Under the pieces are notes generated by a model. That model ran no database searches and was not told the DNA's origin. It saw only the letters and a list, made by a program, of their open reading frames with translations. Of a stretch of 34,944 nucleotides of DNA, positions 24,770-31,943 are shown piece by piece. Within the stretch, counting starts at the first letter, position 1. Every line of letters starts with the position of its first letter. Source of the DNA: an uncultured Atopostipes sp. (GTDB taxonomy: Bacteria > Bacillota > Bacilli > Lactobacillales > Carnobacteriaceae_A); contig CAJUOQ010000025.1 of NCBI GenBank assembly GCA_910588235.1, positions 1-34,944 on the forward strand, written 5' to 3'. The position numbers were made by a program, and so were the translations under genes.

Positions 24770-26109
24770 TATTCTTTAGCCTCCACCACTAAGTTCATAA
24801 AAGCCTCGATATAAATTTCAATGGCTGTTTTCATATCCTCTACGACAATATTTTCATTGGCCTGATGTTCGGTCTCTTCTTTTCCAGGCAATAGAGCACC
24901 AAAAGCCACAATGTTTTCCATAGCGCGGGCATAAGTCGCGCCCCCACTTAATCGAGGTTCTGATTCCAGATCACCCGTCACTTTTTGATAAGCAGCCATT
25001 AAGCTTTTCACTAATTCGGAATCGCGTTCCAAATAAACAGACGGCAAGTAATCATAATCTTCCACCTCTACTTGCTGCTGGTTACTAACTTCTTTTAAGC
25101 CTTCATCGATAAACTCTTTGGAGTAGCTCACAGGGAAACGCATATCGATCCCTACTTTTTGCGCTTCGTCGCTAAATTCAACACTTCCGACAGTTAACAT
25201 TAACTTCCCAGAAGCTTCATCTTCAACAACTCCATAAATTCCCGCACCATTTGGATCAGCTAACACATTGACAATAAAGTCAATCATTTGATTGCTTTTT
25301 CCTGCTTGTTGCAACGCTTTAGCGGCATAGACAATCGCATTTTCCCCTTGGTCTGCAGCCATGGCGTGCACAGCTTTTCCGTAGACGACTAAATCATCTT
25401 CTACCTGTTTATAGTCATAGCCCAATTCTTCTAAGGCTTGCTCGACCTCTTCATCATAATCTACACGTGCTTGCTCGGGCACCGCGTTTAATGGACCGCC
25501 TCCTTCCAGGCGAATAGATGAAGCTTCCTCGGTATGCAGATAATACTCAATTAACCCTTTTTCCGCATAAGTTAAAGGGAAAGACGAATCCGGTGTGAAG
25601 CCCTTCGTTGGCAACTCCTCTTTCGCTGTATAAGCTTCCATACAACGCCATAAAGATTCTTCGTCTGTCCCAAAAATAAAGCGTACCCGTTGATTCAATG
25701 AATAACCTTCATCCAAAATTGCTTTCAAGGCATACATTGAAGCAAGCATCGGGCCTTTATCGTCCGCTGTTCCGCGTCCAAATAATTTCCCATCTTTTTC
25801 CGTCAATTCGAACGGATGACTGTCCCAATTCTCTAAGTCACCAGCAGGCACGACATCGACATGCCCTAAAACACCAAATAATTCTTCGCCTGTACCAATC
25901 TCGGCATAACCATAATAACCTTCCGGATCAATCGTTGTTTCAAAGCCTAATTTTTCAGCAATCACCAGGATCGTCTCTAAAGCTTCTTGAATCGATTGTC
26001 CAAAAGGCGCCTGACCACTCTCCTCTAGCACACTGTCAATAGCAACTAAGGCGGCTAAATCTTCTTGATAATCTGAAAATAAATGATTAATCATTTCTTT
26101 TGTTTCCAT
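24769..26109 (-). CDS. pepV: Dipeptidase PepV-like (M20 family)
   Basis: 446-aa zinc metallopeptidase of the PepV/Sapep group; cuts dipeptides in the cytoplasm. The metal and catalytic motifs are visible: GVLGHVDVVPAG (first zinc His and catalytic Asp), GRGTADDKGP (bridging Asp), GTDEESLWRC (catalytic Glu and zinc Glu), DSSFPLTYAEKG, and the late GGATYAR with the ligand-region residues. Slightly shorter than lactobacillar PepV (about 470 aa). Start ATG follows AAGGAG at 11 nt. The promoter is clear, and a 13-codon leader ORF ends inside the ribosome site. First gene of a two-gene operon with the YfcC transporter. Confidence 0.9.
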   Translation of the reverse strand: METKEMINHLFSDYQEDLAALVAIDSVLEESGQAPFGQSIQEALETILVIAEKLGFETTIDPEGYYGYAEIGTGEELFGVLGHVDVVPAGDLENWDSHPFELTEKDGKLFGRGTADDKGPMLASMYALKAILDEGYSLNQRVRFIFGTDEESLWRCMEAYTAKEELPTKGFTPDSSFPLTYAEKGLIEYYLHTEEASSIRLEGGGPLNAVPEQARVDYDEEVEQALEELGYDYKQVEDDLVVYGKAVHAMAADQGENAIVYAAKALQQAGKSNQMIDFIVNVLADPNGAGIYGVVEDEASGKLMLTVGSVEFSDEAQKVGIDMRFPVSYSKEFIDEGLKEVSNQQQVEVEDYDYLPSVYLERDSELVKSLMAAYQKVTGDLESEPRLSGGATYARAMENIVAFGALLPGKEETEHQANENIVVEDMKTAIEIYIEAFMNLVVEAKE

Positions 26110-26124
26110 CTATTGATCTACTCC

Positions 26125-26166
26125 TTAAATTTCGATTTTTAAAATGGGTAAAAACTTGTAAAGCAT
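26125..26166 (-). other. Possible leader peptide ORF (13 aa) upstream of pepV
   Basis: Encodes MLYKFLPILKIEI. AGGAG (complement of 26173-26177) stands 6 nt before ATG, better than the site of pepV itself. The stop codon TAA is fused to the pepV ribosome site (TAAGGAG), so translation of the leader would affect pepV initiation. It starts about 28 nt after the expected transcription start. No proof of expression. Confidence 0.4.
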
Positions 26167-26200
26167 CACTCACTCCTCTTCATTTTATTTTCCTCTGTAA

Positions 26201-26229
26201 ATTATAGCGAAAACTGTTAAAACGCTCAA
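26201..26229 (-). promoter_or_regulatory. Promoter of the pepV-yfcC operon
   Basis: Minus-strand TTGAGC (complement of 26224-26229), 17-bp spacer, perfect TATAAT (complement of 26201-26206). The start codon of pepV lies 91 bp downstream, leaving room for the leader ORF. Confidence 0.7.
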
Positions 26230-26343
26230 TCACTCATTCCCCTCAAAGTGCATCATTTACAGTCTTTTTTGCCTAAAAATATTTTTAATCATCGTTTGGG
26301 GCTCTATTTTACAAAAAATATTGTATTTTCTTAAATATAGAAA

Positions 26344-26389
26344 GAAAAAACCCCTATAAAATATCTAACATTTAGATATCCTATAAGGG
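26344..26389 (-). terminator. Intrinsic terminator of the glutathione transferase gene
   Basis: Minus-strand hairpin with arms CCCTTATA/TATAGGGG and inner ATCTAA/TTAGAT, then a T6 run. It begins about 20 bp after the stop codon. 26230-26343, between it and the pepV promoter, shows nothing recognisable. Confidence 0.8.
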
Positions 26390-26408
26390 ATTTCAACGTT
26401 TTTTATGC

Positions 26409-27197
26409 CTATTTATCTAGTGACTGATACTCAACTGCCAGACCTTTTTGAACACCCGGGCGCTCGGCGATTCGTTTGGCCCATTCGAGAAGATTGGGAT
26501 ATTCTTCCACATTTAAAAATTCAGCAGATCCTTCATACAAGTCCCCTAAAACTAATTGGCCATACCAAGACCAGACCGCAATATCGGCAATCGTATAATC
26601 ATCGCCTATGATATAAGTACGATTTTCTAAGTTTTTATCCAAGACATCTAATTGACGTTTCGTTTCCATAGTAAAACGGTCAATCGGATATTTCATAGGC
26701 TCCGGCGCATAATTAAAGAAATGCCCAAAACCGCCACCCACATAAGGGGCCGAACCAATTTGCCAAAACAACCAGTTCATTGTTTCTGTTCGTCCATGAA
26801 TATCTGTAGGCATTAACTCGCCAAATTTTTCCGCTAAATACTGTAAAATAGAAGCAGATTCAAAAATTCGCAGACGTGGCTCTTCGCTTTGATCCACCAT
26901 CGCTGGAATTTTTGAATTGGGATTAATCTCTACAAAATCCGAACCAAACTGGTCACCTTCACCGATATCAATTTTATAGACATCATACGCTACATCCGCT
27001 ACGCCTAATTCTTTAAGCTCTTCAAACATAATCGTCGCTTTGACCCCATTTGGTGTCCCTAATGAGTAAAGTTGAAACGGTGCCTTTCCTACTGGCAACT
27101 TCTGTTCGAATCGACTACCTGCAGTCGGACGATTTCCACTTTTATCTGTATTCTCGTCTTCCCATTTCCACACTTTTGGTCGCTCATAATCCGACAT
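26409..27197 (-). CDS. Glutathione transferase-like disulfide-bond oxidoreductase (YghU-type)
   Basis: 262-aa GST-fold protein resembling YghU of Escherichia coli (288 aa), which binds two glutathiones and reduces disulfides. The long N-terminal arm (RPKVWKWEDENTDKSGNRPTA-like, residues 5-25) wraps the active site in that group, the thioredoxin-like domain begins QLYSLGTPNGVKATIMFEEL, and the helical domain ends YTIADIAVWSW with the conserved GST-C Asp. SNSKIPAMVD-type cis-proline loop is present (NSKIPAMVD). The presence of a glutathione-linked protein suggests the cell makes or imports glutathione or a similar thiol. Start ATG follows AAGGAG; promoter upstream. Monocistronic. Confidence 0.88.
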   Translation of the reverse strand: MSDYERPKVWKWEDENTDKSGNRPTAGSRFEQKLPVGKAPFQLYSLGTPNGVKATIMFEELKELGVADVAYDVYKIDIGEGDQFGSDFVEINPNSKIPAMVDQSEEPRLRIFESASILQYLAEKFGELMPTDIHGRTETMNWLFWQIGSAPYVGGGFGHFFNYAPEPMKYPIDRFTMETKRQLDVLDKNLENRTYIIGDDYTIADIAVWSWYGQLVLGDLYEGSAEFLNVEEYPNLLEWAKRIAERPGVQKGLAVEYQSLDK

Positions 27198-27230
27198 AAC
27201 AACACTCCTTATCTTTTTTATCGTACCCCC

Positions 27231-27260
27231 ATCATACTACTTAACCACCAAACAGCTCAA
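27231..27260 (-). promoter_or_regulatory. Promoter of the YghU-type gene
   Basis: Minus-strand TTGAGC (complement of 27255-27260), 18-bp spacer, TATGAT (complement of 27231-27236, 5 of 6), 33 bp before the start codon. Confidence 0.55.
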
Positions 27261-27433
27261 GTATTAGCTCATTATTGAAATCAATCTTTACTACGAATAT
27301 ACTGAATGAAATTCTATTTGCGACACAGAAAAATAATTTTAAGTAACCAGTGTAGCTAAGCAAGTATTTAAACCGCTTAAAATGATCTGCTTTCAAAGCA
27401 TATCACAACGCAAGAACTTAAGGAGGAATTAAA

Positions 27434-27649
27434 ATGTCCGACAATAATAATCAGGAGGATAAAAAAACCGACTATGCAACTTATGGCATTAGTTTTGGCT
27501 TACTTGGAGGAACGATCATTGCCAGTATTCTATCGGGATTCATAACAAATCCAATTGTGTGGGTGGCACCTGCCCTGGGGATGCTCATTGGCATGACCAT
27601 AGGTAACATAATGGATGTTGATGATGACGACGATGATGAATTCTCTTAA
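27434..27649 (+). CDS. Small membrane protein with glycine-rich helices and Asp tail
   Basis: 71 aa, not recognised. A polar, Asn/Gln/Asp/Lys-rich N-terminus (1-15) precedes two hydrophobic, glycine-spaced segments (about 17-36 and 41-58: GISFGLLGGTIIASILSGF and VAPALGMLIGMTIGNI). The protein ends in a run of seven Asp within DVDDDDDDEFS. The glycine spacing resembles glycine-zipper membrane hairpins. The ribosome site AAGGAGG is 7 nt before ATG. It stands alone on the plus strand between the YghU-type and degV genes. Function unknown. Confidence 0.7.
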   Translation: MSDNNNQEDKKTDYATYGISFGLLGGTIIASILSGFITNPIVWVAPALGMLIGMTIGNIMDVDDDDDDEFS

Positions 27650-27827
27650 TTATTCCATCTTTTATCTTTCTCTTATGGGAAGGTTTGCTATTTTATTCCA
27701 ACATGATTCTTTAATTTAATAAAATTGGTTTGTATATTTTACCTCCCTTCGTGATCACTGAAGAACCCTCTGAAATGTGCTATCATAAATTGGCAGAGAA
27801 TCACAAAAATTACGAAAGGAAAAATTA

Positions 27828-28691
27828 ATGAATATAGGTATAGTAACAGATACAGGTTGTAACATATCACCAGCAGAAGCTGAGCAATTGAATATTCACT
27901 TAGTGCCCTTGGAGTTAATCTTTGATGGCGTAGCTTATGCCGATGGGTTTGAATTATCTATTGAAGAATTTTATAAAATGATGGAAGCTTCTGAAAGTGT
28001 CCCCACTTCTTCCCAGCCTACTTACGGGGCGTTTTATGAAATGTATCAAGAAATTGTCGATCAATATGATAAGATTATTTCTATTCATCTCTCTTCTGAA
28101 ATTTCAGGAGCCGTTGAAACCGCGCGAATGGCGGCCAATGATGTGGACAGTTCGAAAATTTCTATTTTTGACACCGAACTTGTTTCCGTCCTCTCTAGAA
28201 ATTTAGTGCTGGAAGCCAAAAAATTAGTCGATGCCGGTCAATCCTATGAACAAATTATAAAAAGACTTGAATACGGAAAAGAAAGATCGGTTGCTTATAT
28301 TTTATTCGGAAGTTTAGAGAATGTCACCAAAAGTGGTCGCGTACCAGGTTTAGTTGGGAAATTCGCCGAACTTATCCAGATCAAACCGATCGTTAAAGTT
28401 TCCACCGATGGCTTTGAAGTTGAAAAAATGGTGCGCACTTCCAAAAGAGCCTTTAAAACTATGCAGTCTTTCGTTTCTAATTATATTGACACTTTAGATG
28501 ATCCTTATATTGTTGAAGTTGCTCACGGGGACATTTTAAAACGAGCAGAAGACGCTCGCGAAGAGTTGCTGCAGAAATATCCTGAGCAAAAAGGAGACAT
28601 CCATCAAGTCGCGGGTGTTGTCGGTGTACATTCAGGGCCTGATTTAATTGGTTTTGCGATTACCCCGGACTTTTCAGAAATAGAGATTTAA
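27828..28691 (+). CDS. DegV family fatty-acid-binding protein (FakB-like)
   Basis: 287-aa DegV protein. Family members (FakB) hold a fatty acid while the kinase FakA phosphorylates it for membrane lipid synthesis; cytoplasmic. The N-terminus IGIVTDTGCNIS, the TSQPTYGAFYEMYQ loop with the ligand-binding Ser/Thr, SSEISGAVETARMA, and the C-terminal GVHSGPDLIGFAI are diagnostic. Start ATG lies 7 nt after AAAGGA. Monocistronic, with no fakA beside it, as is common for accessory FakB paralogues. Ends at a hairpin shared with the converging phosphatase gene. Confidence 0.9.
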   Translation: MNIGIVTDTGCNISPAEAEQLNIHLVPLELIFDGVAYADGFELSIEEFYKMMEASESVPTSSQPTYGAFYEMYQEIVDQYDKIISIHLSSEISGAVETARMAANDVDSSKISIFDTELVSVLSRNLVLEAKKLVDAGQSYEQIIKRLEYGKERSVAYILFGSLENVTKSGRVPGLVGKFAELIQIKPIVKVSTDGFEVEKMVRTSKRAFKTMQSFVSNYIDTLDDPYIVEVAHGDILKRAEDAREELLQKYPEQKGDIHQVAGVVGVHSGPDLIGFAITPDFSEIEI

Positions 28692-28741
28692 TCCTTAAGA
28701 AAGATATGAATAAGCACTTATAAAATTTATGCGTTAAATTA

Positions 28742-28782
28742 AAAACTCTATCCACCTACTCTGGGTATGGATAGAGTTTTCC
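28742..28782. terminator. Bidirectional intrinsic terminator
   Basis: 12-bp perfect stem AAAACTCTATCC/GGATAGAGTTTT (28742-28753 with 28769-28780), inner ACC/GGT pairing; the T run is longer on the minus strand. It lies between converging degV and phosphatase genes. Confidence 0.85.
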
Positions 28783-28849
28783 CGTTCATTTATAAAGCTT
28801 TCGTTTGTCAAATTGATCCAGGTTTCCTGAAGGAGAATCTCCTACTTAT

Positions 28850-29317
28850 TTAGTCGTTTGTGATTTCCCATTGCAATTCAGCTTCTAATGGTGACTGCTT
28901 AGTTACTTTAAAATTAAGCATATCCCCTTTTCCAATTTCTACATCTTCTCCTGTCATATACTTCGTCCATTCACTTAGATTCGGCTGATGGCCGACCATT
29001 AATAGCGTCGCATGATCATTCACTTTTTGGACTTCATGACTCATTGGCTCAAAGTCACCTTCATAAATAAAATCATGGATAGAGTTAATCTGAGTCTGAA
29101 GCTCATCCGCCACAATTTGAGCCGTTTCTATAGCTCTCTCTGCTGGACTCGACCATAAGACGATCGTTCGTTCATCGAATGGTTCTAGTCTTTCTTTAAG
29201 TTCCGGCATTAACTTTTGCATTTTTTCTTTTCCCTGTTCTGTTAAATGACGTTGAAGATCTTCTAAATCCTCACGATTTTCTTCCGGCTCTCCATGTCGT
29301 ATTAAAATAATTTCCAT
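28850..29317 (-). CDS. Histidine phosphatase family protein (SixA-like)
   Basis: 155-aa member of the phosphoglycerate-mutase-like superfamily, of SixA size and layout. The RHG motif is IRHGEPEEN with nucleophile His8; LWSSPAERAIETAQIV holds the second Arg, and MVGHQPNLSEW the second catalytic His. Small enzymes of this type remove phosphate from phosphohistidine (for instance on PTS phosphocarriers) or from small molecules; the substrate is not predictable. Start ATG follows AAAGGA at 11-12 nt. Monocistronic; leader of about 80 bp without a clear promoter. Confidence 0.85.
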   Translation of the reverse strand: MEIILIRHGEPEENREDLEDLQRHLTEQGKEKMQKLMPELKERLEPFDERTIVLWSSPAERAIETAQIVADELQTQINSIHDFIYEGDFEPMSHEVQKVNDHATLLMVGHQPNLSEWTKYMTGEDVEIGKGDMLNFKVTKQSPLEAELQWEITND

Positions 29318-29655
29318 AACTATTCACTTCCTTTAGTTATATAGTAATAATTTTCTAAAGACCGAATCTTCTTCCGAAAAATTCTTTGTACTTCTTTACT
29401 GAATGAACAATCTTATTTACACAGGTCCGTAACGTTTTATTCATTCAGTATCTCCTATTTATAGTTTACCAAAGACAGATGGCTGTTTTATACTGAATGG
29501 CATTCCCGTCTAGAGAAAAGTGAAAAATATGTGGATGTGCCCAATAACTTTGAAAACTAACAAAAAAGCCCCACTCTAGAAAATAATAATAACTAGAGGG
29601 AGCTTTTTATGATGATGGAACTGAGCATTTTAATTACAGCTCTCTTTTATCCATC
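29318..29655. repeat. Intergenic region with repeated TACTGAATG motifs
   Basis: 338 bp between two minus-strand genes. TACTGAATGAA occurs at 29397-29407 and inverted at 29440-29450, forming an 11-bp inverted repeat with a 32-nt spacer; a shorter copy TACTGAATG is at 29491-29499 with its own GAATG/CATTC hairpin. The same 11-mer occurs once more at 27300-27310, upstream of the YghU-type gene. The right part holds the terminator of the exonuclease gene. No gene beyond an 18-codon frame at 29609 that I reject. Confidence 0.45.
29562..29608 (-). terminator. Intrinsic terminator of the exonuclease gene
   Basis: Minus-strand arms AAAAAGCTCCCTCTAG and CTAGAGTGGGGCTTTTTT with small internal mismatches, then further T. 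It begins about 48 bp after the stop codon. Confidence 0.75.
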
Positions 29656-30186
29656 TTATAAATAAGTTTCTTGTACATTCTTACAATGATAATAAAGGGC
29701 ACCAGTGACCAAACAATCTTCAATCGCATTGTGCGAACCTACATTGATTCCCAGGTAATATTTTAAAGTTGGTAGTTTGTAGTTCGGTACACCCGCAATA
29801 CTTTCACGAGCTAATTTCACCGTATCAATCACTTTAAAGTTTTCATGATCAATTTCATGACGTTTCAAATTTTCTACCAAAAACTTCATGTCAAAAGAAG
29901 CATTATGAGCCACGATCGTTTCACCTTCGAGAAATGCATTTAATTCAAGTAAAGTTTGTTTGATCGGTGCTGCACCCATAACCATTTCAGTAGAAATACC
30001 AGTTAGTTCTGTTATTTTCCAAGGAATGGGATAAAAGGGTTCCACAAAGCGTTCAAAGCGGTCCACTTCTTCGCCATTTTTGTATTTGACTGCACCAATT
30101 TGAATAATTTCATGGTGTTGGGCACTAAAGCCCGTTGTTTCAAAGTCTAAAGTTGTAATGTTGTTGTCTAATGTCAGAGATTCGAT
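29656..30186 (-). CDS. DnaQ-family 3'-5' exonuclease, probable non-canonical ATC start
   Basis: DEDDh exonuclease of the DNA polymerase III epsilon/PolC-exo type, 176 aa if read from ATC 30186. ExoI is LDFETTGFS (about residue 19-27), ExoII VAHNASFDMKFL, ExoIII GSHNAIEDCLVTGALY with His and Asp. The first ATG, GTG or TTG in frame is GTG 30066, which would remove ExoI and give an inactive 136-aa stub. The frame is open upstream to TGA 30199-30201, and the only codon at proper distance (7 nt) from the strong GAGGAGG site is ATC, followed by GAATCTCTG. So either ATC is the start codon, an ATG was mutated to ATC, or the base call is wrong. Alone in its transcription unit. Likely proofreading or RNA/DNA trimming. 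Confidence 0.75.
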   Translation of the reverse strand: MESLTLDNNITTLDFETTGFSAQHHEIIQIGAVKYKNGEEVDRFERFVEPFYPIPWKITELTGISTEMVMGAAPIKQTLLELNAFLEGETIVAHNASFDMKFLVENLKRHEIDHENFKVIDTVKLARESIAGVPNYKLPTLKYYLGINVGSHNAIEDCLVTGALYYHCKNVQETYL

Positions 30187-30219
30187 AGGAGTTCCTCCTC
30201 AATATTGATTTTAAATCTA

Positions 30220-30255
30220 CTCCTATTATACCATAAAACGCTCTTTTTTAGATAG
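30220..30255 (-). promoter_or_regulatory. Promoter of the exonuclease gene
   Basis: Minus-strand extended -10 TGGTATAAT (TATAAT complementing 30225-30230), with no clear -35. The ribosome site GAGGAGG follows about 30 bp downstream. Confidence 0.55.
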
Positions 30256-30393
30256 GATCCTCGGCTATCCTTTCAGGTATTCTAAAGCTTTTTAAATTGT
30301 TATTCGACGCTTAATCTGCTAGGGTTAGTTTGTATAATAATTACTGACAGCTCAATATAGGCTGTTTAAGTAAAAAAGAATGGAGGGAAAAAT

Positions 30394-30924
30394 TTGCGAT
30401 TAAAGAATCACAAAGTAATCTCGTTAGTCGATCATGAGTTTGATGATTTAGAACTTTGGTATCCTGTGATCCGCTTGCGCGAAGAAGGGGCTCAAGTTGA
30501 TTTAGTCGGTCCCGAAGCTAATCAAACGTACATTGGAAAAGATGGAGTCCCTGTTGAAGCAGATTATGCTTATAGCGATGTTAATCCCGAAGAATATGAT
30601 GCGGTGATTATTCCTGGTGGATGGGCGCCAGATAAAATTCGTCGTCATGAGGAAGTTAAGAATATTGTCAAGCATATGCATGACAACAACAAAACCATCG
30701 GACAAATCTGTCATGCCGGCTGGGTAACTATTTCTGCAGATATTTTAGAAGGAAAAACAGTCACAAGTACCCCAGGAATCAAGGATGATATGACAAACGC
30801 TGGAGCAACATGGGTTGATGAACCGGTTGTGACGGATGGTCAACTTGTTTCAAGTCGAAGACCACCTGATTTACCCGAGTATCTACCCGAGCTCATTAAA
30901 GTGATGGAAAAATATCATCGCTAA
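30394..30924 (+). CDS. DJ-1/PfpI family protein (type 1 glutamine amidotransferase-like)
   Basis: 176-aa member of the DJ-1/ThiJ/PfpI superfamily, close to YraA/PfpI proteins tied to stress and to repair of glycated proteins or methylglyoxal damage. The nucleophile elbow is GQICHAGW with Cys106 and His107; VIIPGGWAPD (about 71-80) and DDLELWYPV near the N-terminus supply the conserved glycine loop and Glu. Protease versus deglycase activity cannot be decided. The start is TTG, 5-6 nt after GGAGGG. A TATAAT at 30333-30338 is a plausible -10. Monocistronic; a strong terminator follows. Confidence 0.87.
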   Translation: MRLKNHKVISLVDHEFDDLELWYPVIRLREEGAQVDLVGPEANQTYIGKDGVPVEADYAYSDVNPEEYDAVIIPGGWAPDKIRRHEEVKNIVKHMHDNNKTIGQICHAGWVTISADILEGKTVTSTPGIKDDMTNAGATWVDEPVVTDGQLVSSRRPPDLPEYLPELIKVMEKYHR

Positions 30925-30951
30925 GAATGTGGATTAAATATAAAAATTTAT

Positions 30952-30997
30952 CCCCTCATCCTCGAAGTGCAAAGTGGTTCGAGGATGAGGGGGTTGT
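30952..30997 (+). terminator. Intrinsic terminator of the DJ-1/PfpI gene
   Basis: 15-bp perfect stem CCCCTCATCCTCGAA/TTCGAGGATGAGGGG (30952-30966 with 30978-30992), 11-nt loop, followed by GTTGTTATTT, a modest T run. Confidence 0.8.
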
Positions 30998-31169
30998 TAT
31001 TTGGAAAACTTCTAGCAGTAATCAGTTATTAGGTGGGACTTTTTAAGCTTAAATAATTTTTCGGACACATCATATACATACTGTAGTAATGTATACTGAC
31101 TAAGGTCAATAATTAAAATTATAAGTAATTGTATAGGTCAAAATAGAATGACTTTCAAATAACTCATTA

Positions 31170-31209
31170 AAAAGTAGTGTATTCCAATTGTTGGATACAC
31201 TACTTTTTG
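31170..31209 (-). terminator. Intrinsic terminator of the PTS-aldolase operon
   Basis: Long stem AAAAAGTAGTGTATCCAA with its complement (one bulged base) and a 3-nt loop at 31189-31191, T5 on the minus strand, 52 bp after the aldolase stop codon. Confidence 0.88.
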
Positions 31210-31261
31210 AATGAACAATATTTTTCTTTTTGTCCTTCTGTAAAGCTGAAAATTAATAATA

Positions 31262-31915
31262 TTATTTAACTTTCACTTGACCATATGTCTTAAATTTTTC
31301 TAACATTAAATCAACTTCGTCGTCTGGAAGAATTTTAGGTTCTCCTAATAATTTTGCTTTGTAATAAATTTCCGCCATTCTTTCGGTTTCATCGGCTATG
31401 TTAAATGCATTTTGTATTGTTCCAGAACCAGCAATTAATCCATGATTTCCCATGAAGGCAGCGTAGCGATTTTCCATTGCTTTAAAAGTTTCTTCTGCTA
31501 GCTCTTCAGTTCCATATGACTTATATTCACCACTACGGACATTTTTTCCGCCAACTAAGCCAATATAATAATTAGAAGCAGGCAACTCCCAACCCAAAGT
31601 AGCTAGAACAGTACTATACATTGAATGCGCATGAACCACTGCTTTAATATCGTCTCTTCTATTATAGAAAATACGATGCAAAGCCACTTCGCTCGAAGGC
31701 TTATTTTCTCCTTCAACAATTTCCCCTTCTAAGTCAAGTAATACAATATCTTCTGGAGTAGTATCAAAATAATCAATTCCACTTGGGCTAATAGCAATTA
31801 ATTTTTCTTCATCATTGTAAATACTAATATTACCACCCGTGCCAGAAGTTAAACCAGAAGTAATTAATTTTTTACCATATTCAACTACTAATTGTCTTTC
31901 CTTTTCCATTCTCAC
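31262..31915 (-). CDS. Class II aldolase/adducin family protein (FucA/AraD-like)
   Basis: About 217 aa, zinc-dependent aldolase fold. SGTGGNIS and SPSGIDYF bind the phosphate end of the substrate, PSSEVALHR has the catalytic Glu, VVHAHSMYST the first two zinc His and MGNHGLIAGSG the third. Family members cleave L-fuculose-1-P or L-rhamnulose-1-P, epimerise L-ribulose-5-P, or decarboxylate 3-oxo-tetronate-4-P. The operon context (PTS plus hydroxyacid dehydrogenase) points to a phosphorylated polyol or sugar acid, giving DHAP or glycolaldehyde-type products. GTG 31915 is 8 nt from AAAGG; GTG 31924 overlaps the site, and ATG 31909 is 14 nt away but possible. Last gene of the operon. Confidence 0.85.
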   Translation of the reverse strand: MRMEKERQLVVEYGKKLITSGLTSGTGGNISIYNDEEKLIAISPSGIDYFDTTPEDIVLLDLEGEIVEGENKPSSEVALHRIFYNRRDDIKAVVHAHSMYSTVLATLGWELPASNYYIGLVGGKNVRSGEYKSYGTEELAEETFKAMENRYAAFMGNHGLIAGSGTIQNAFNIADETERMAEIYYKAKLLGEPKILPDDEVDLMLEKFKTYGQVKVK

Positions 31916-31943
31916 ATATATCACCTTTCATTTTTTAATCTTT

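Larger units (their letters stand above)
30925..31261. other. Intergenic region with two terminators and an inverted repeat
   Basis: 337 bp between converging genes. Apart from the two terminators it has TATACAT/ATGTATA (31073-31079 with 31089-31095, 9-nt spacer; extends to about 9 bp with one bulge). 31096-31165 is AT-rich with no recognisable content. No ORF with a ribosome site. Confidence 0.45.

Noticed and set aside
25698..26042. 114-aa plus-strand frame inside pepV
   Set aside because: Antisense to a well-supported gene; His/Gln/Ser-rich and no ribosome site.
26177..26196. 5-aa frame (MKRSE) ahead of the pepV leader ORF
   Set aside because: Its ribosome site would fall at or before the expected transcription start.
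29609..29665. 18-codon plus-strand ORF (MMMELSIL...) after the exonuclease terminator
   Set aside because: Lies in the hairpin and overlaps the end of the exonuclease gene; no similarity to known toxins or pheromones.
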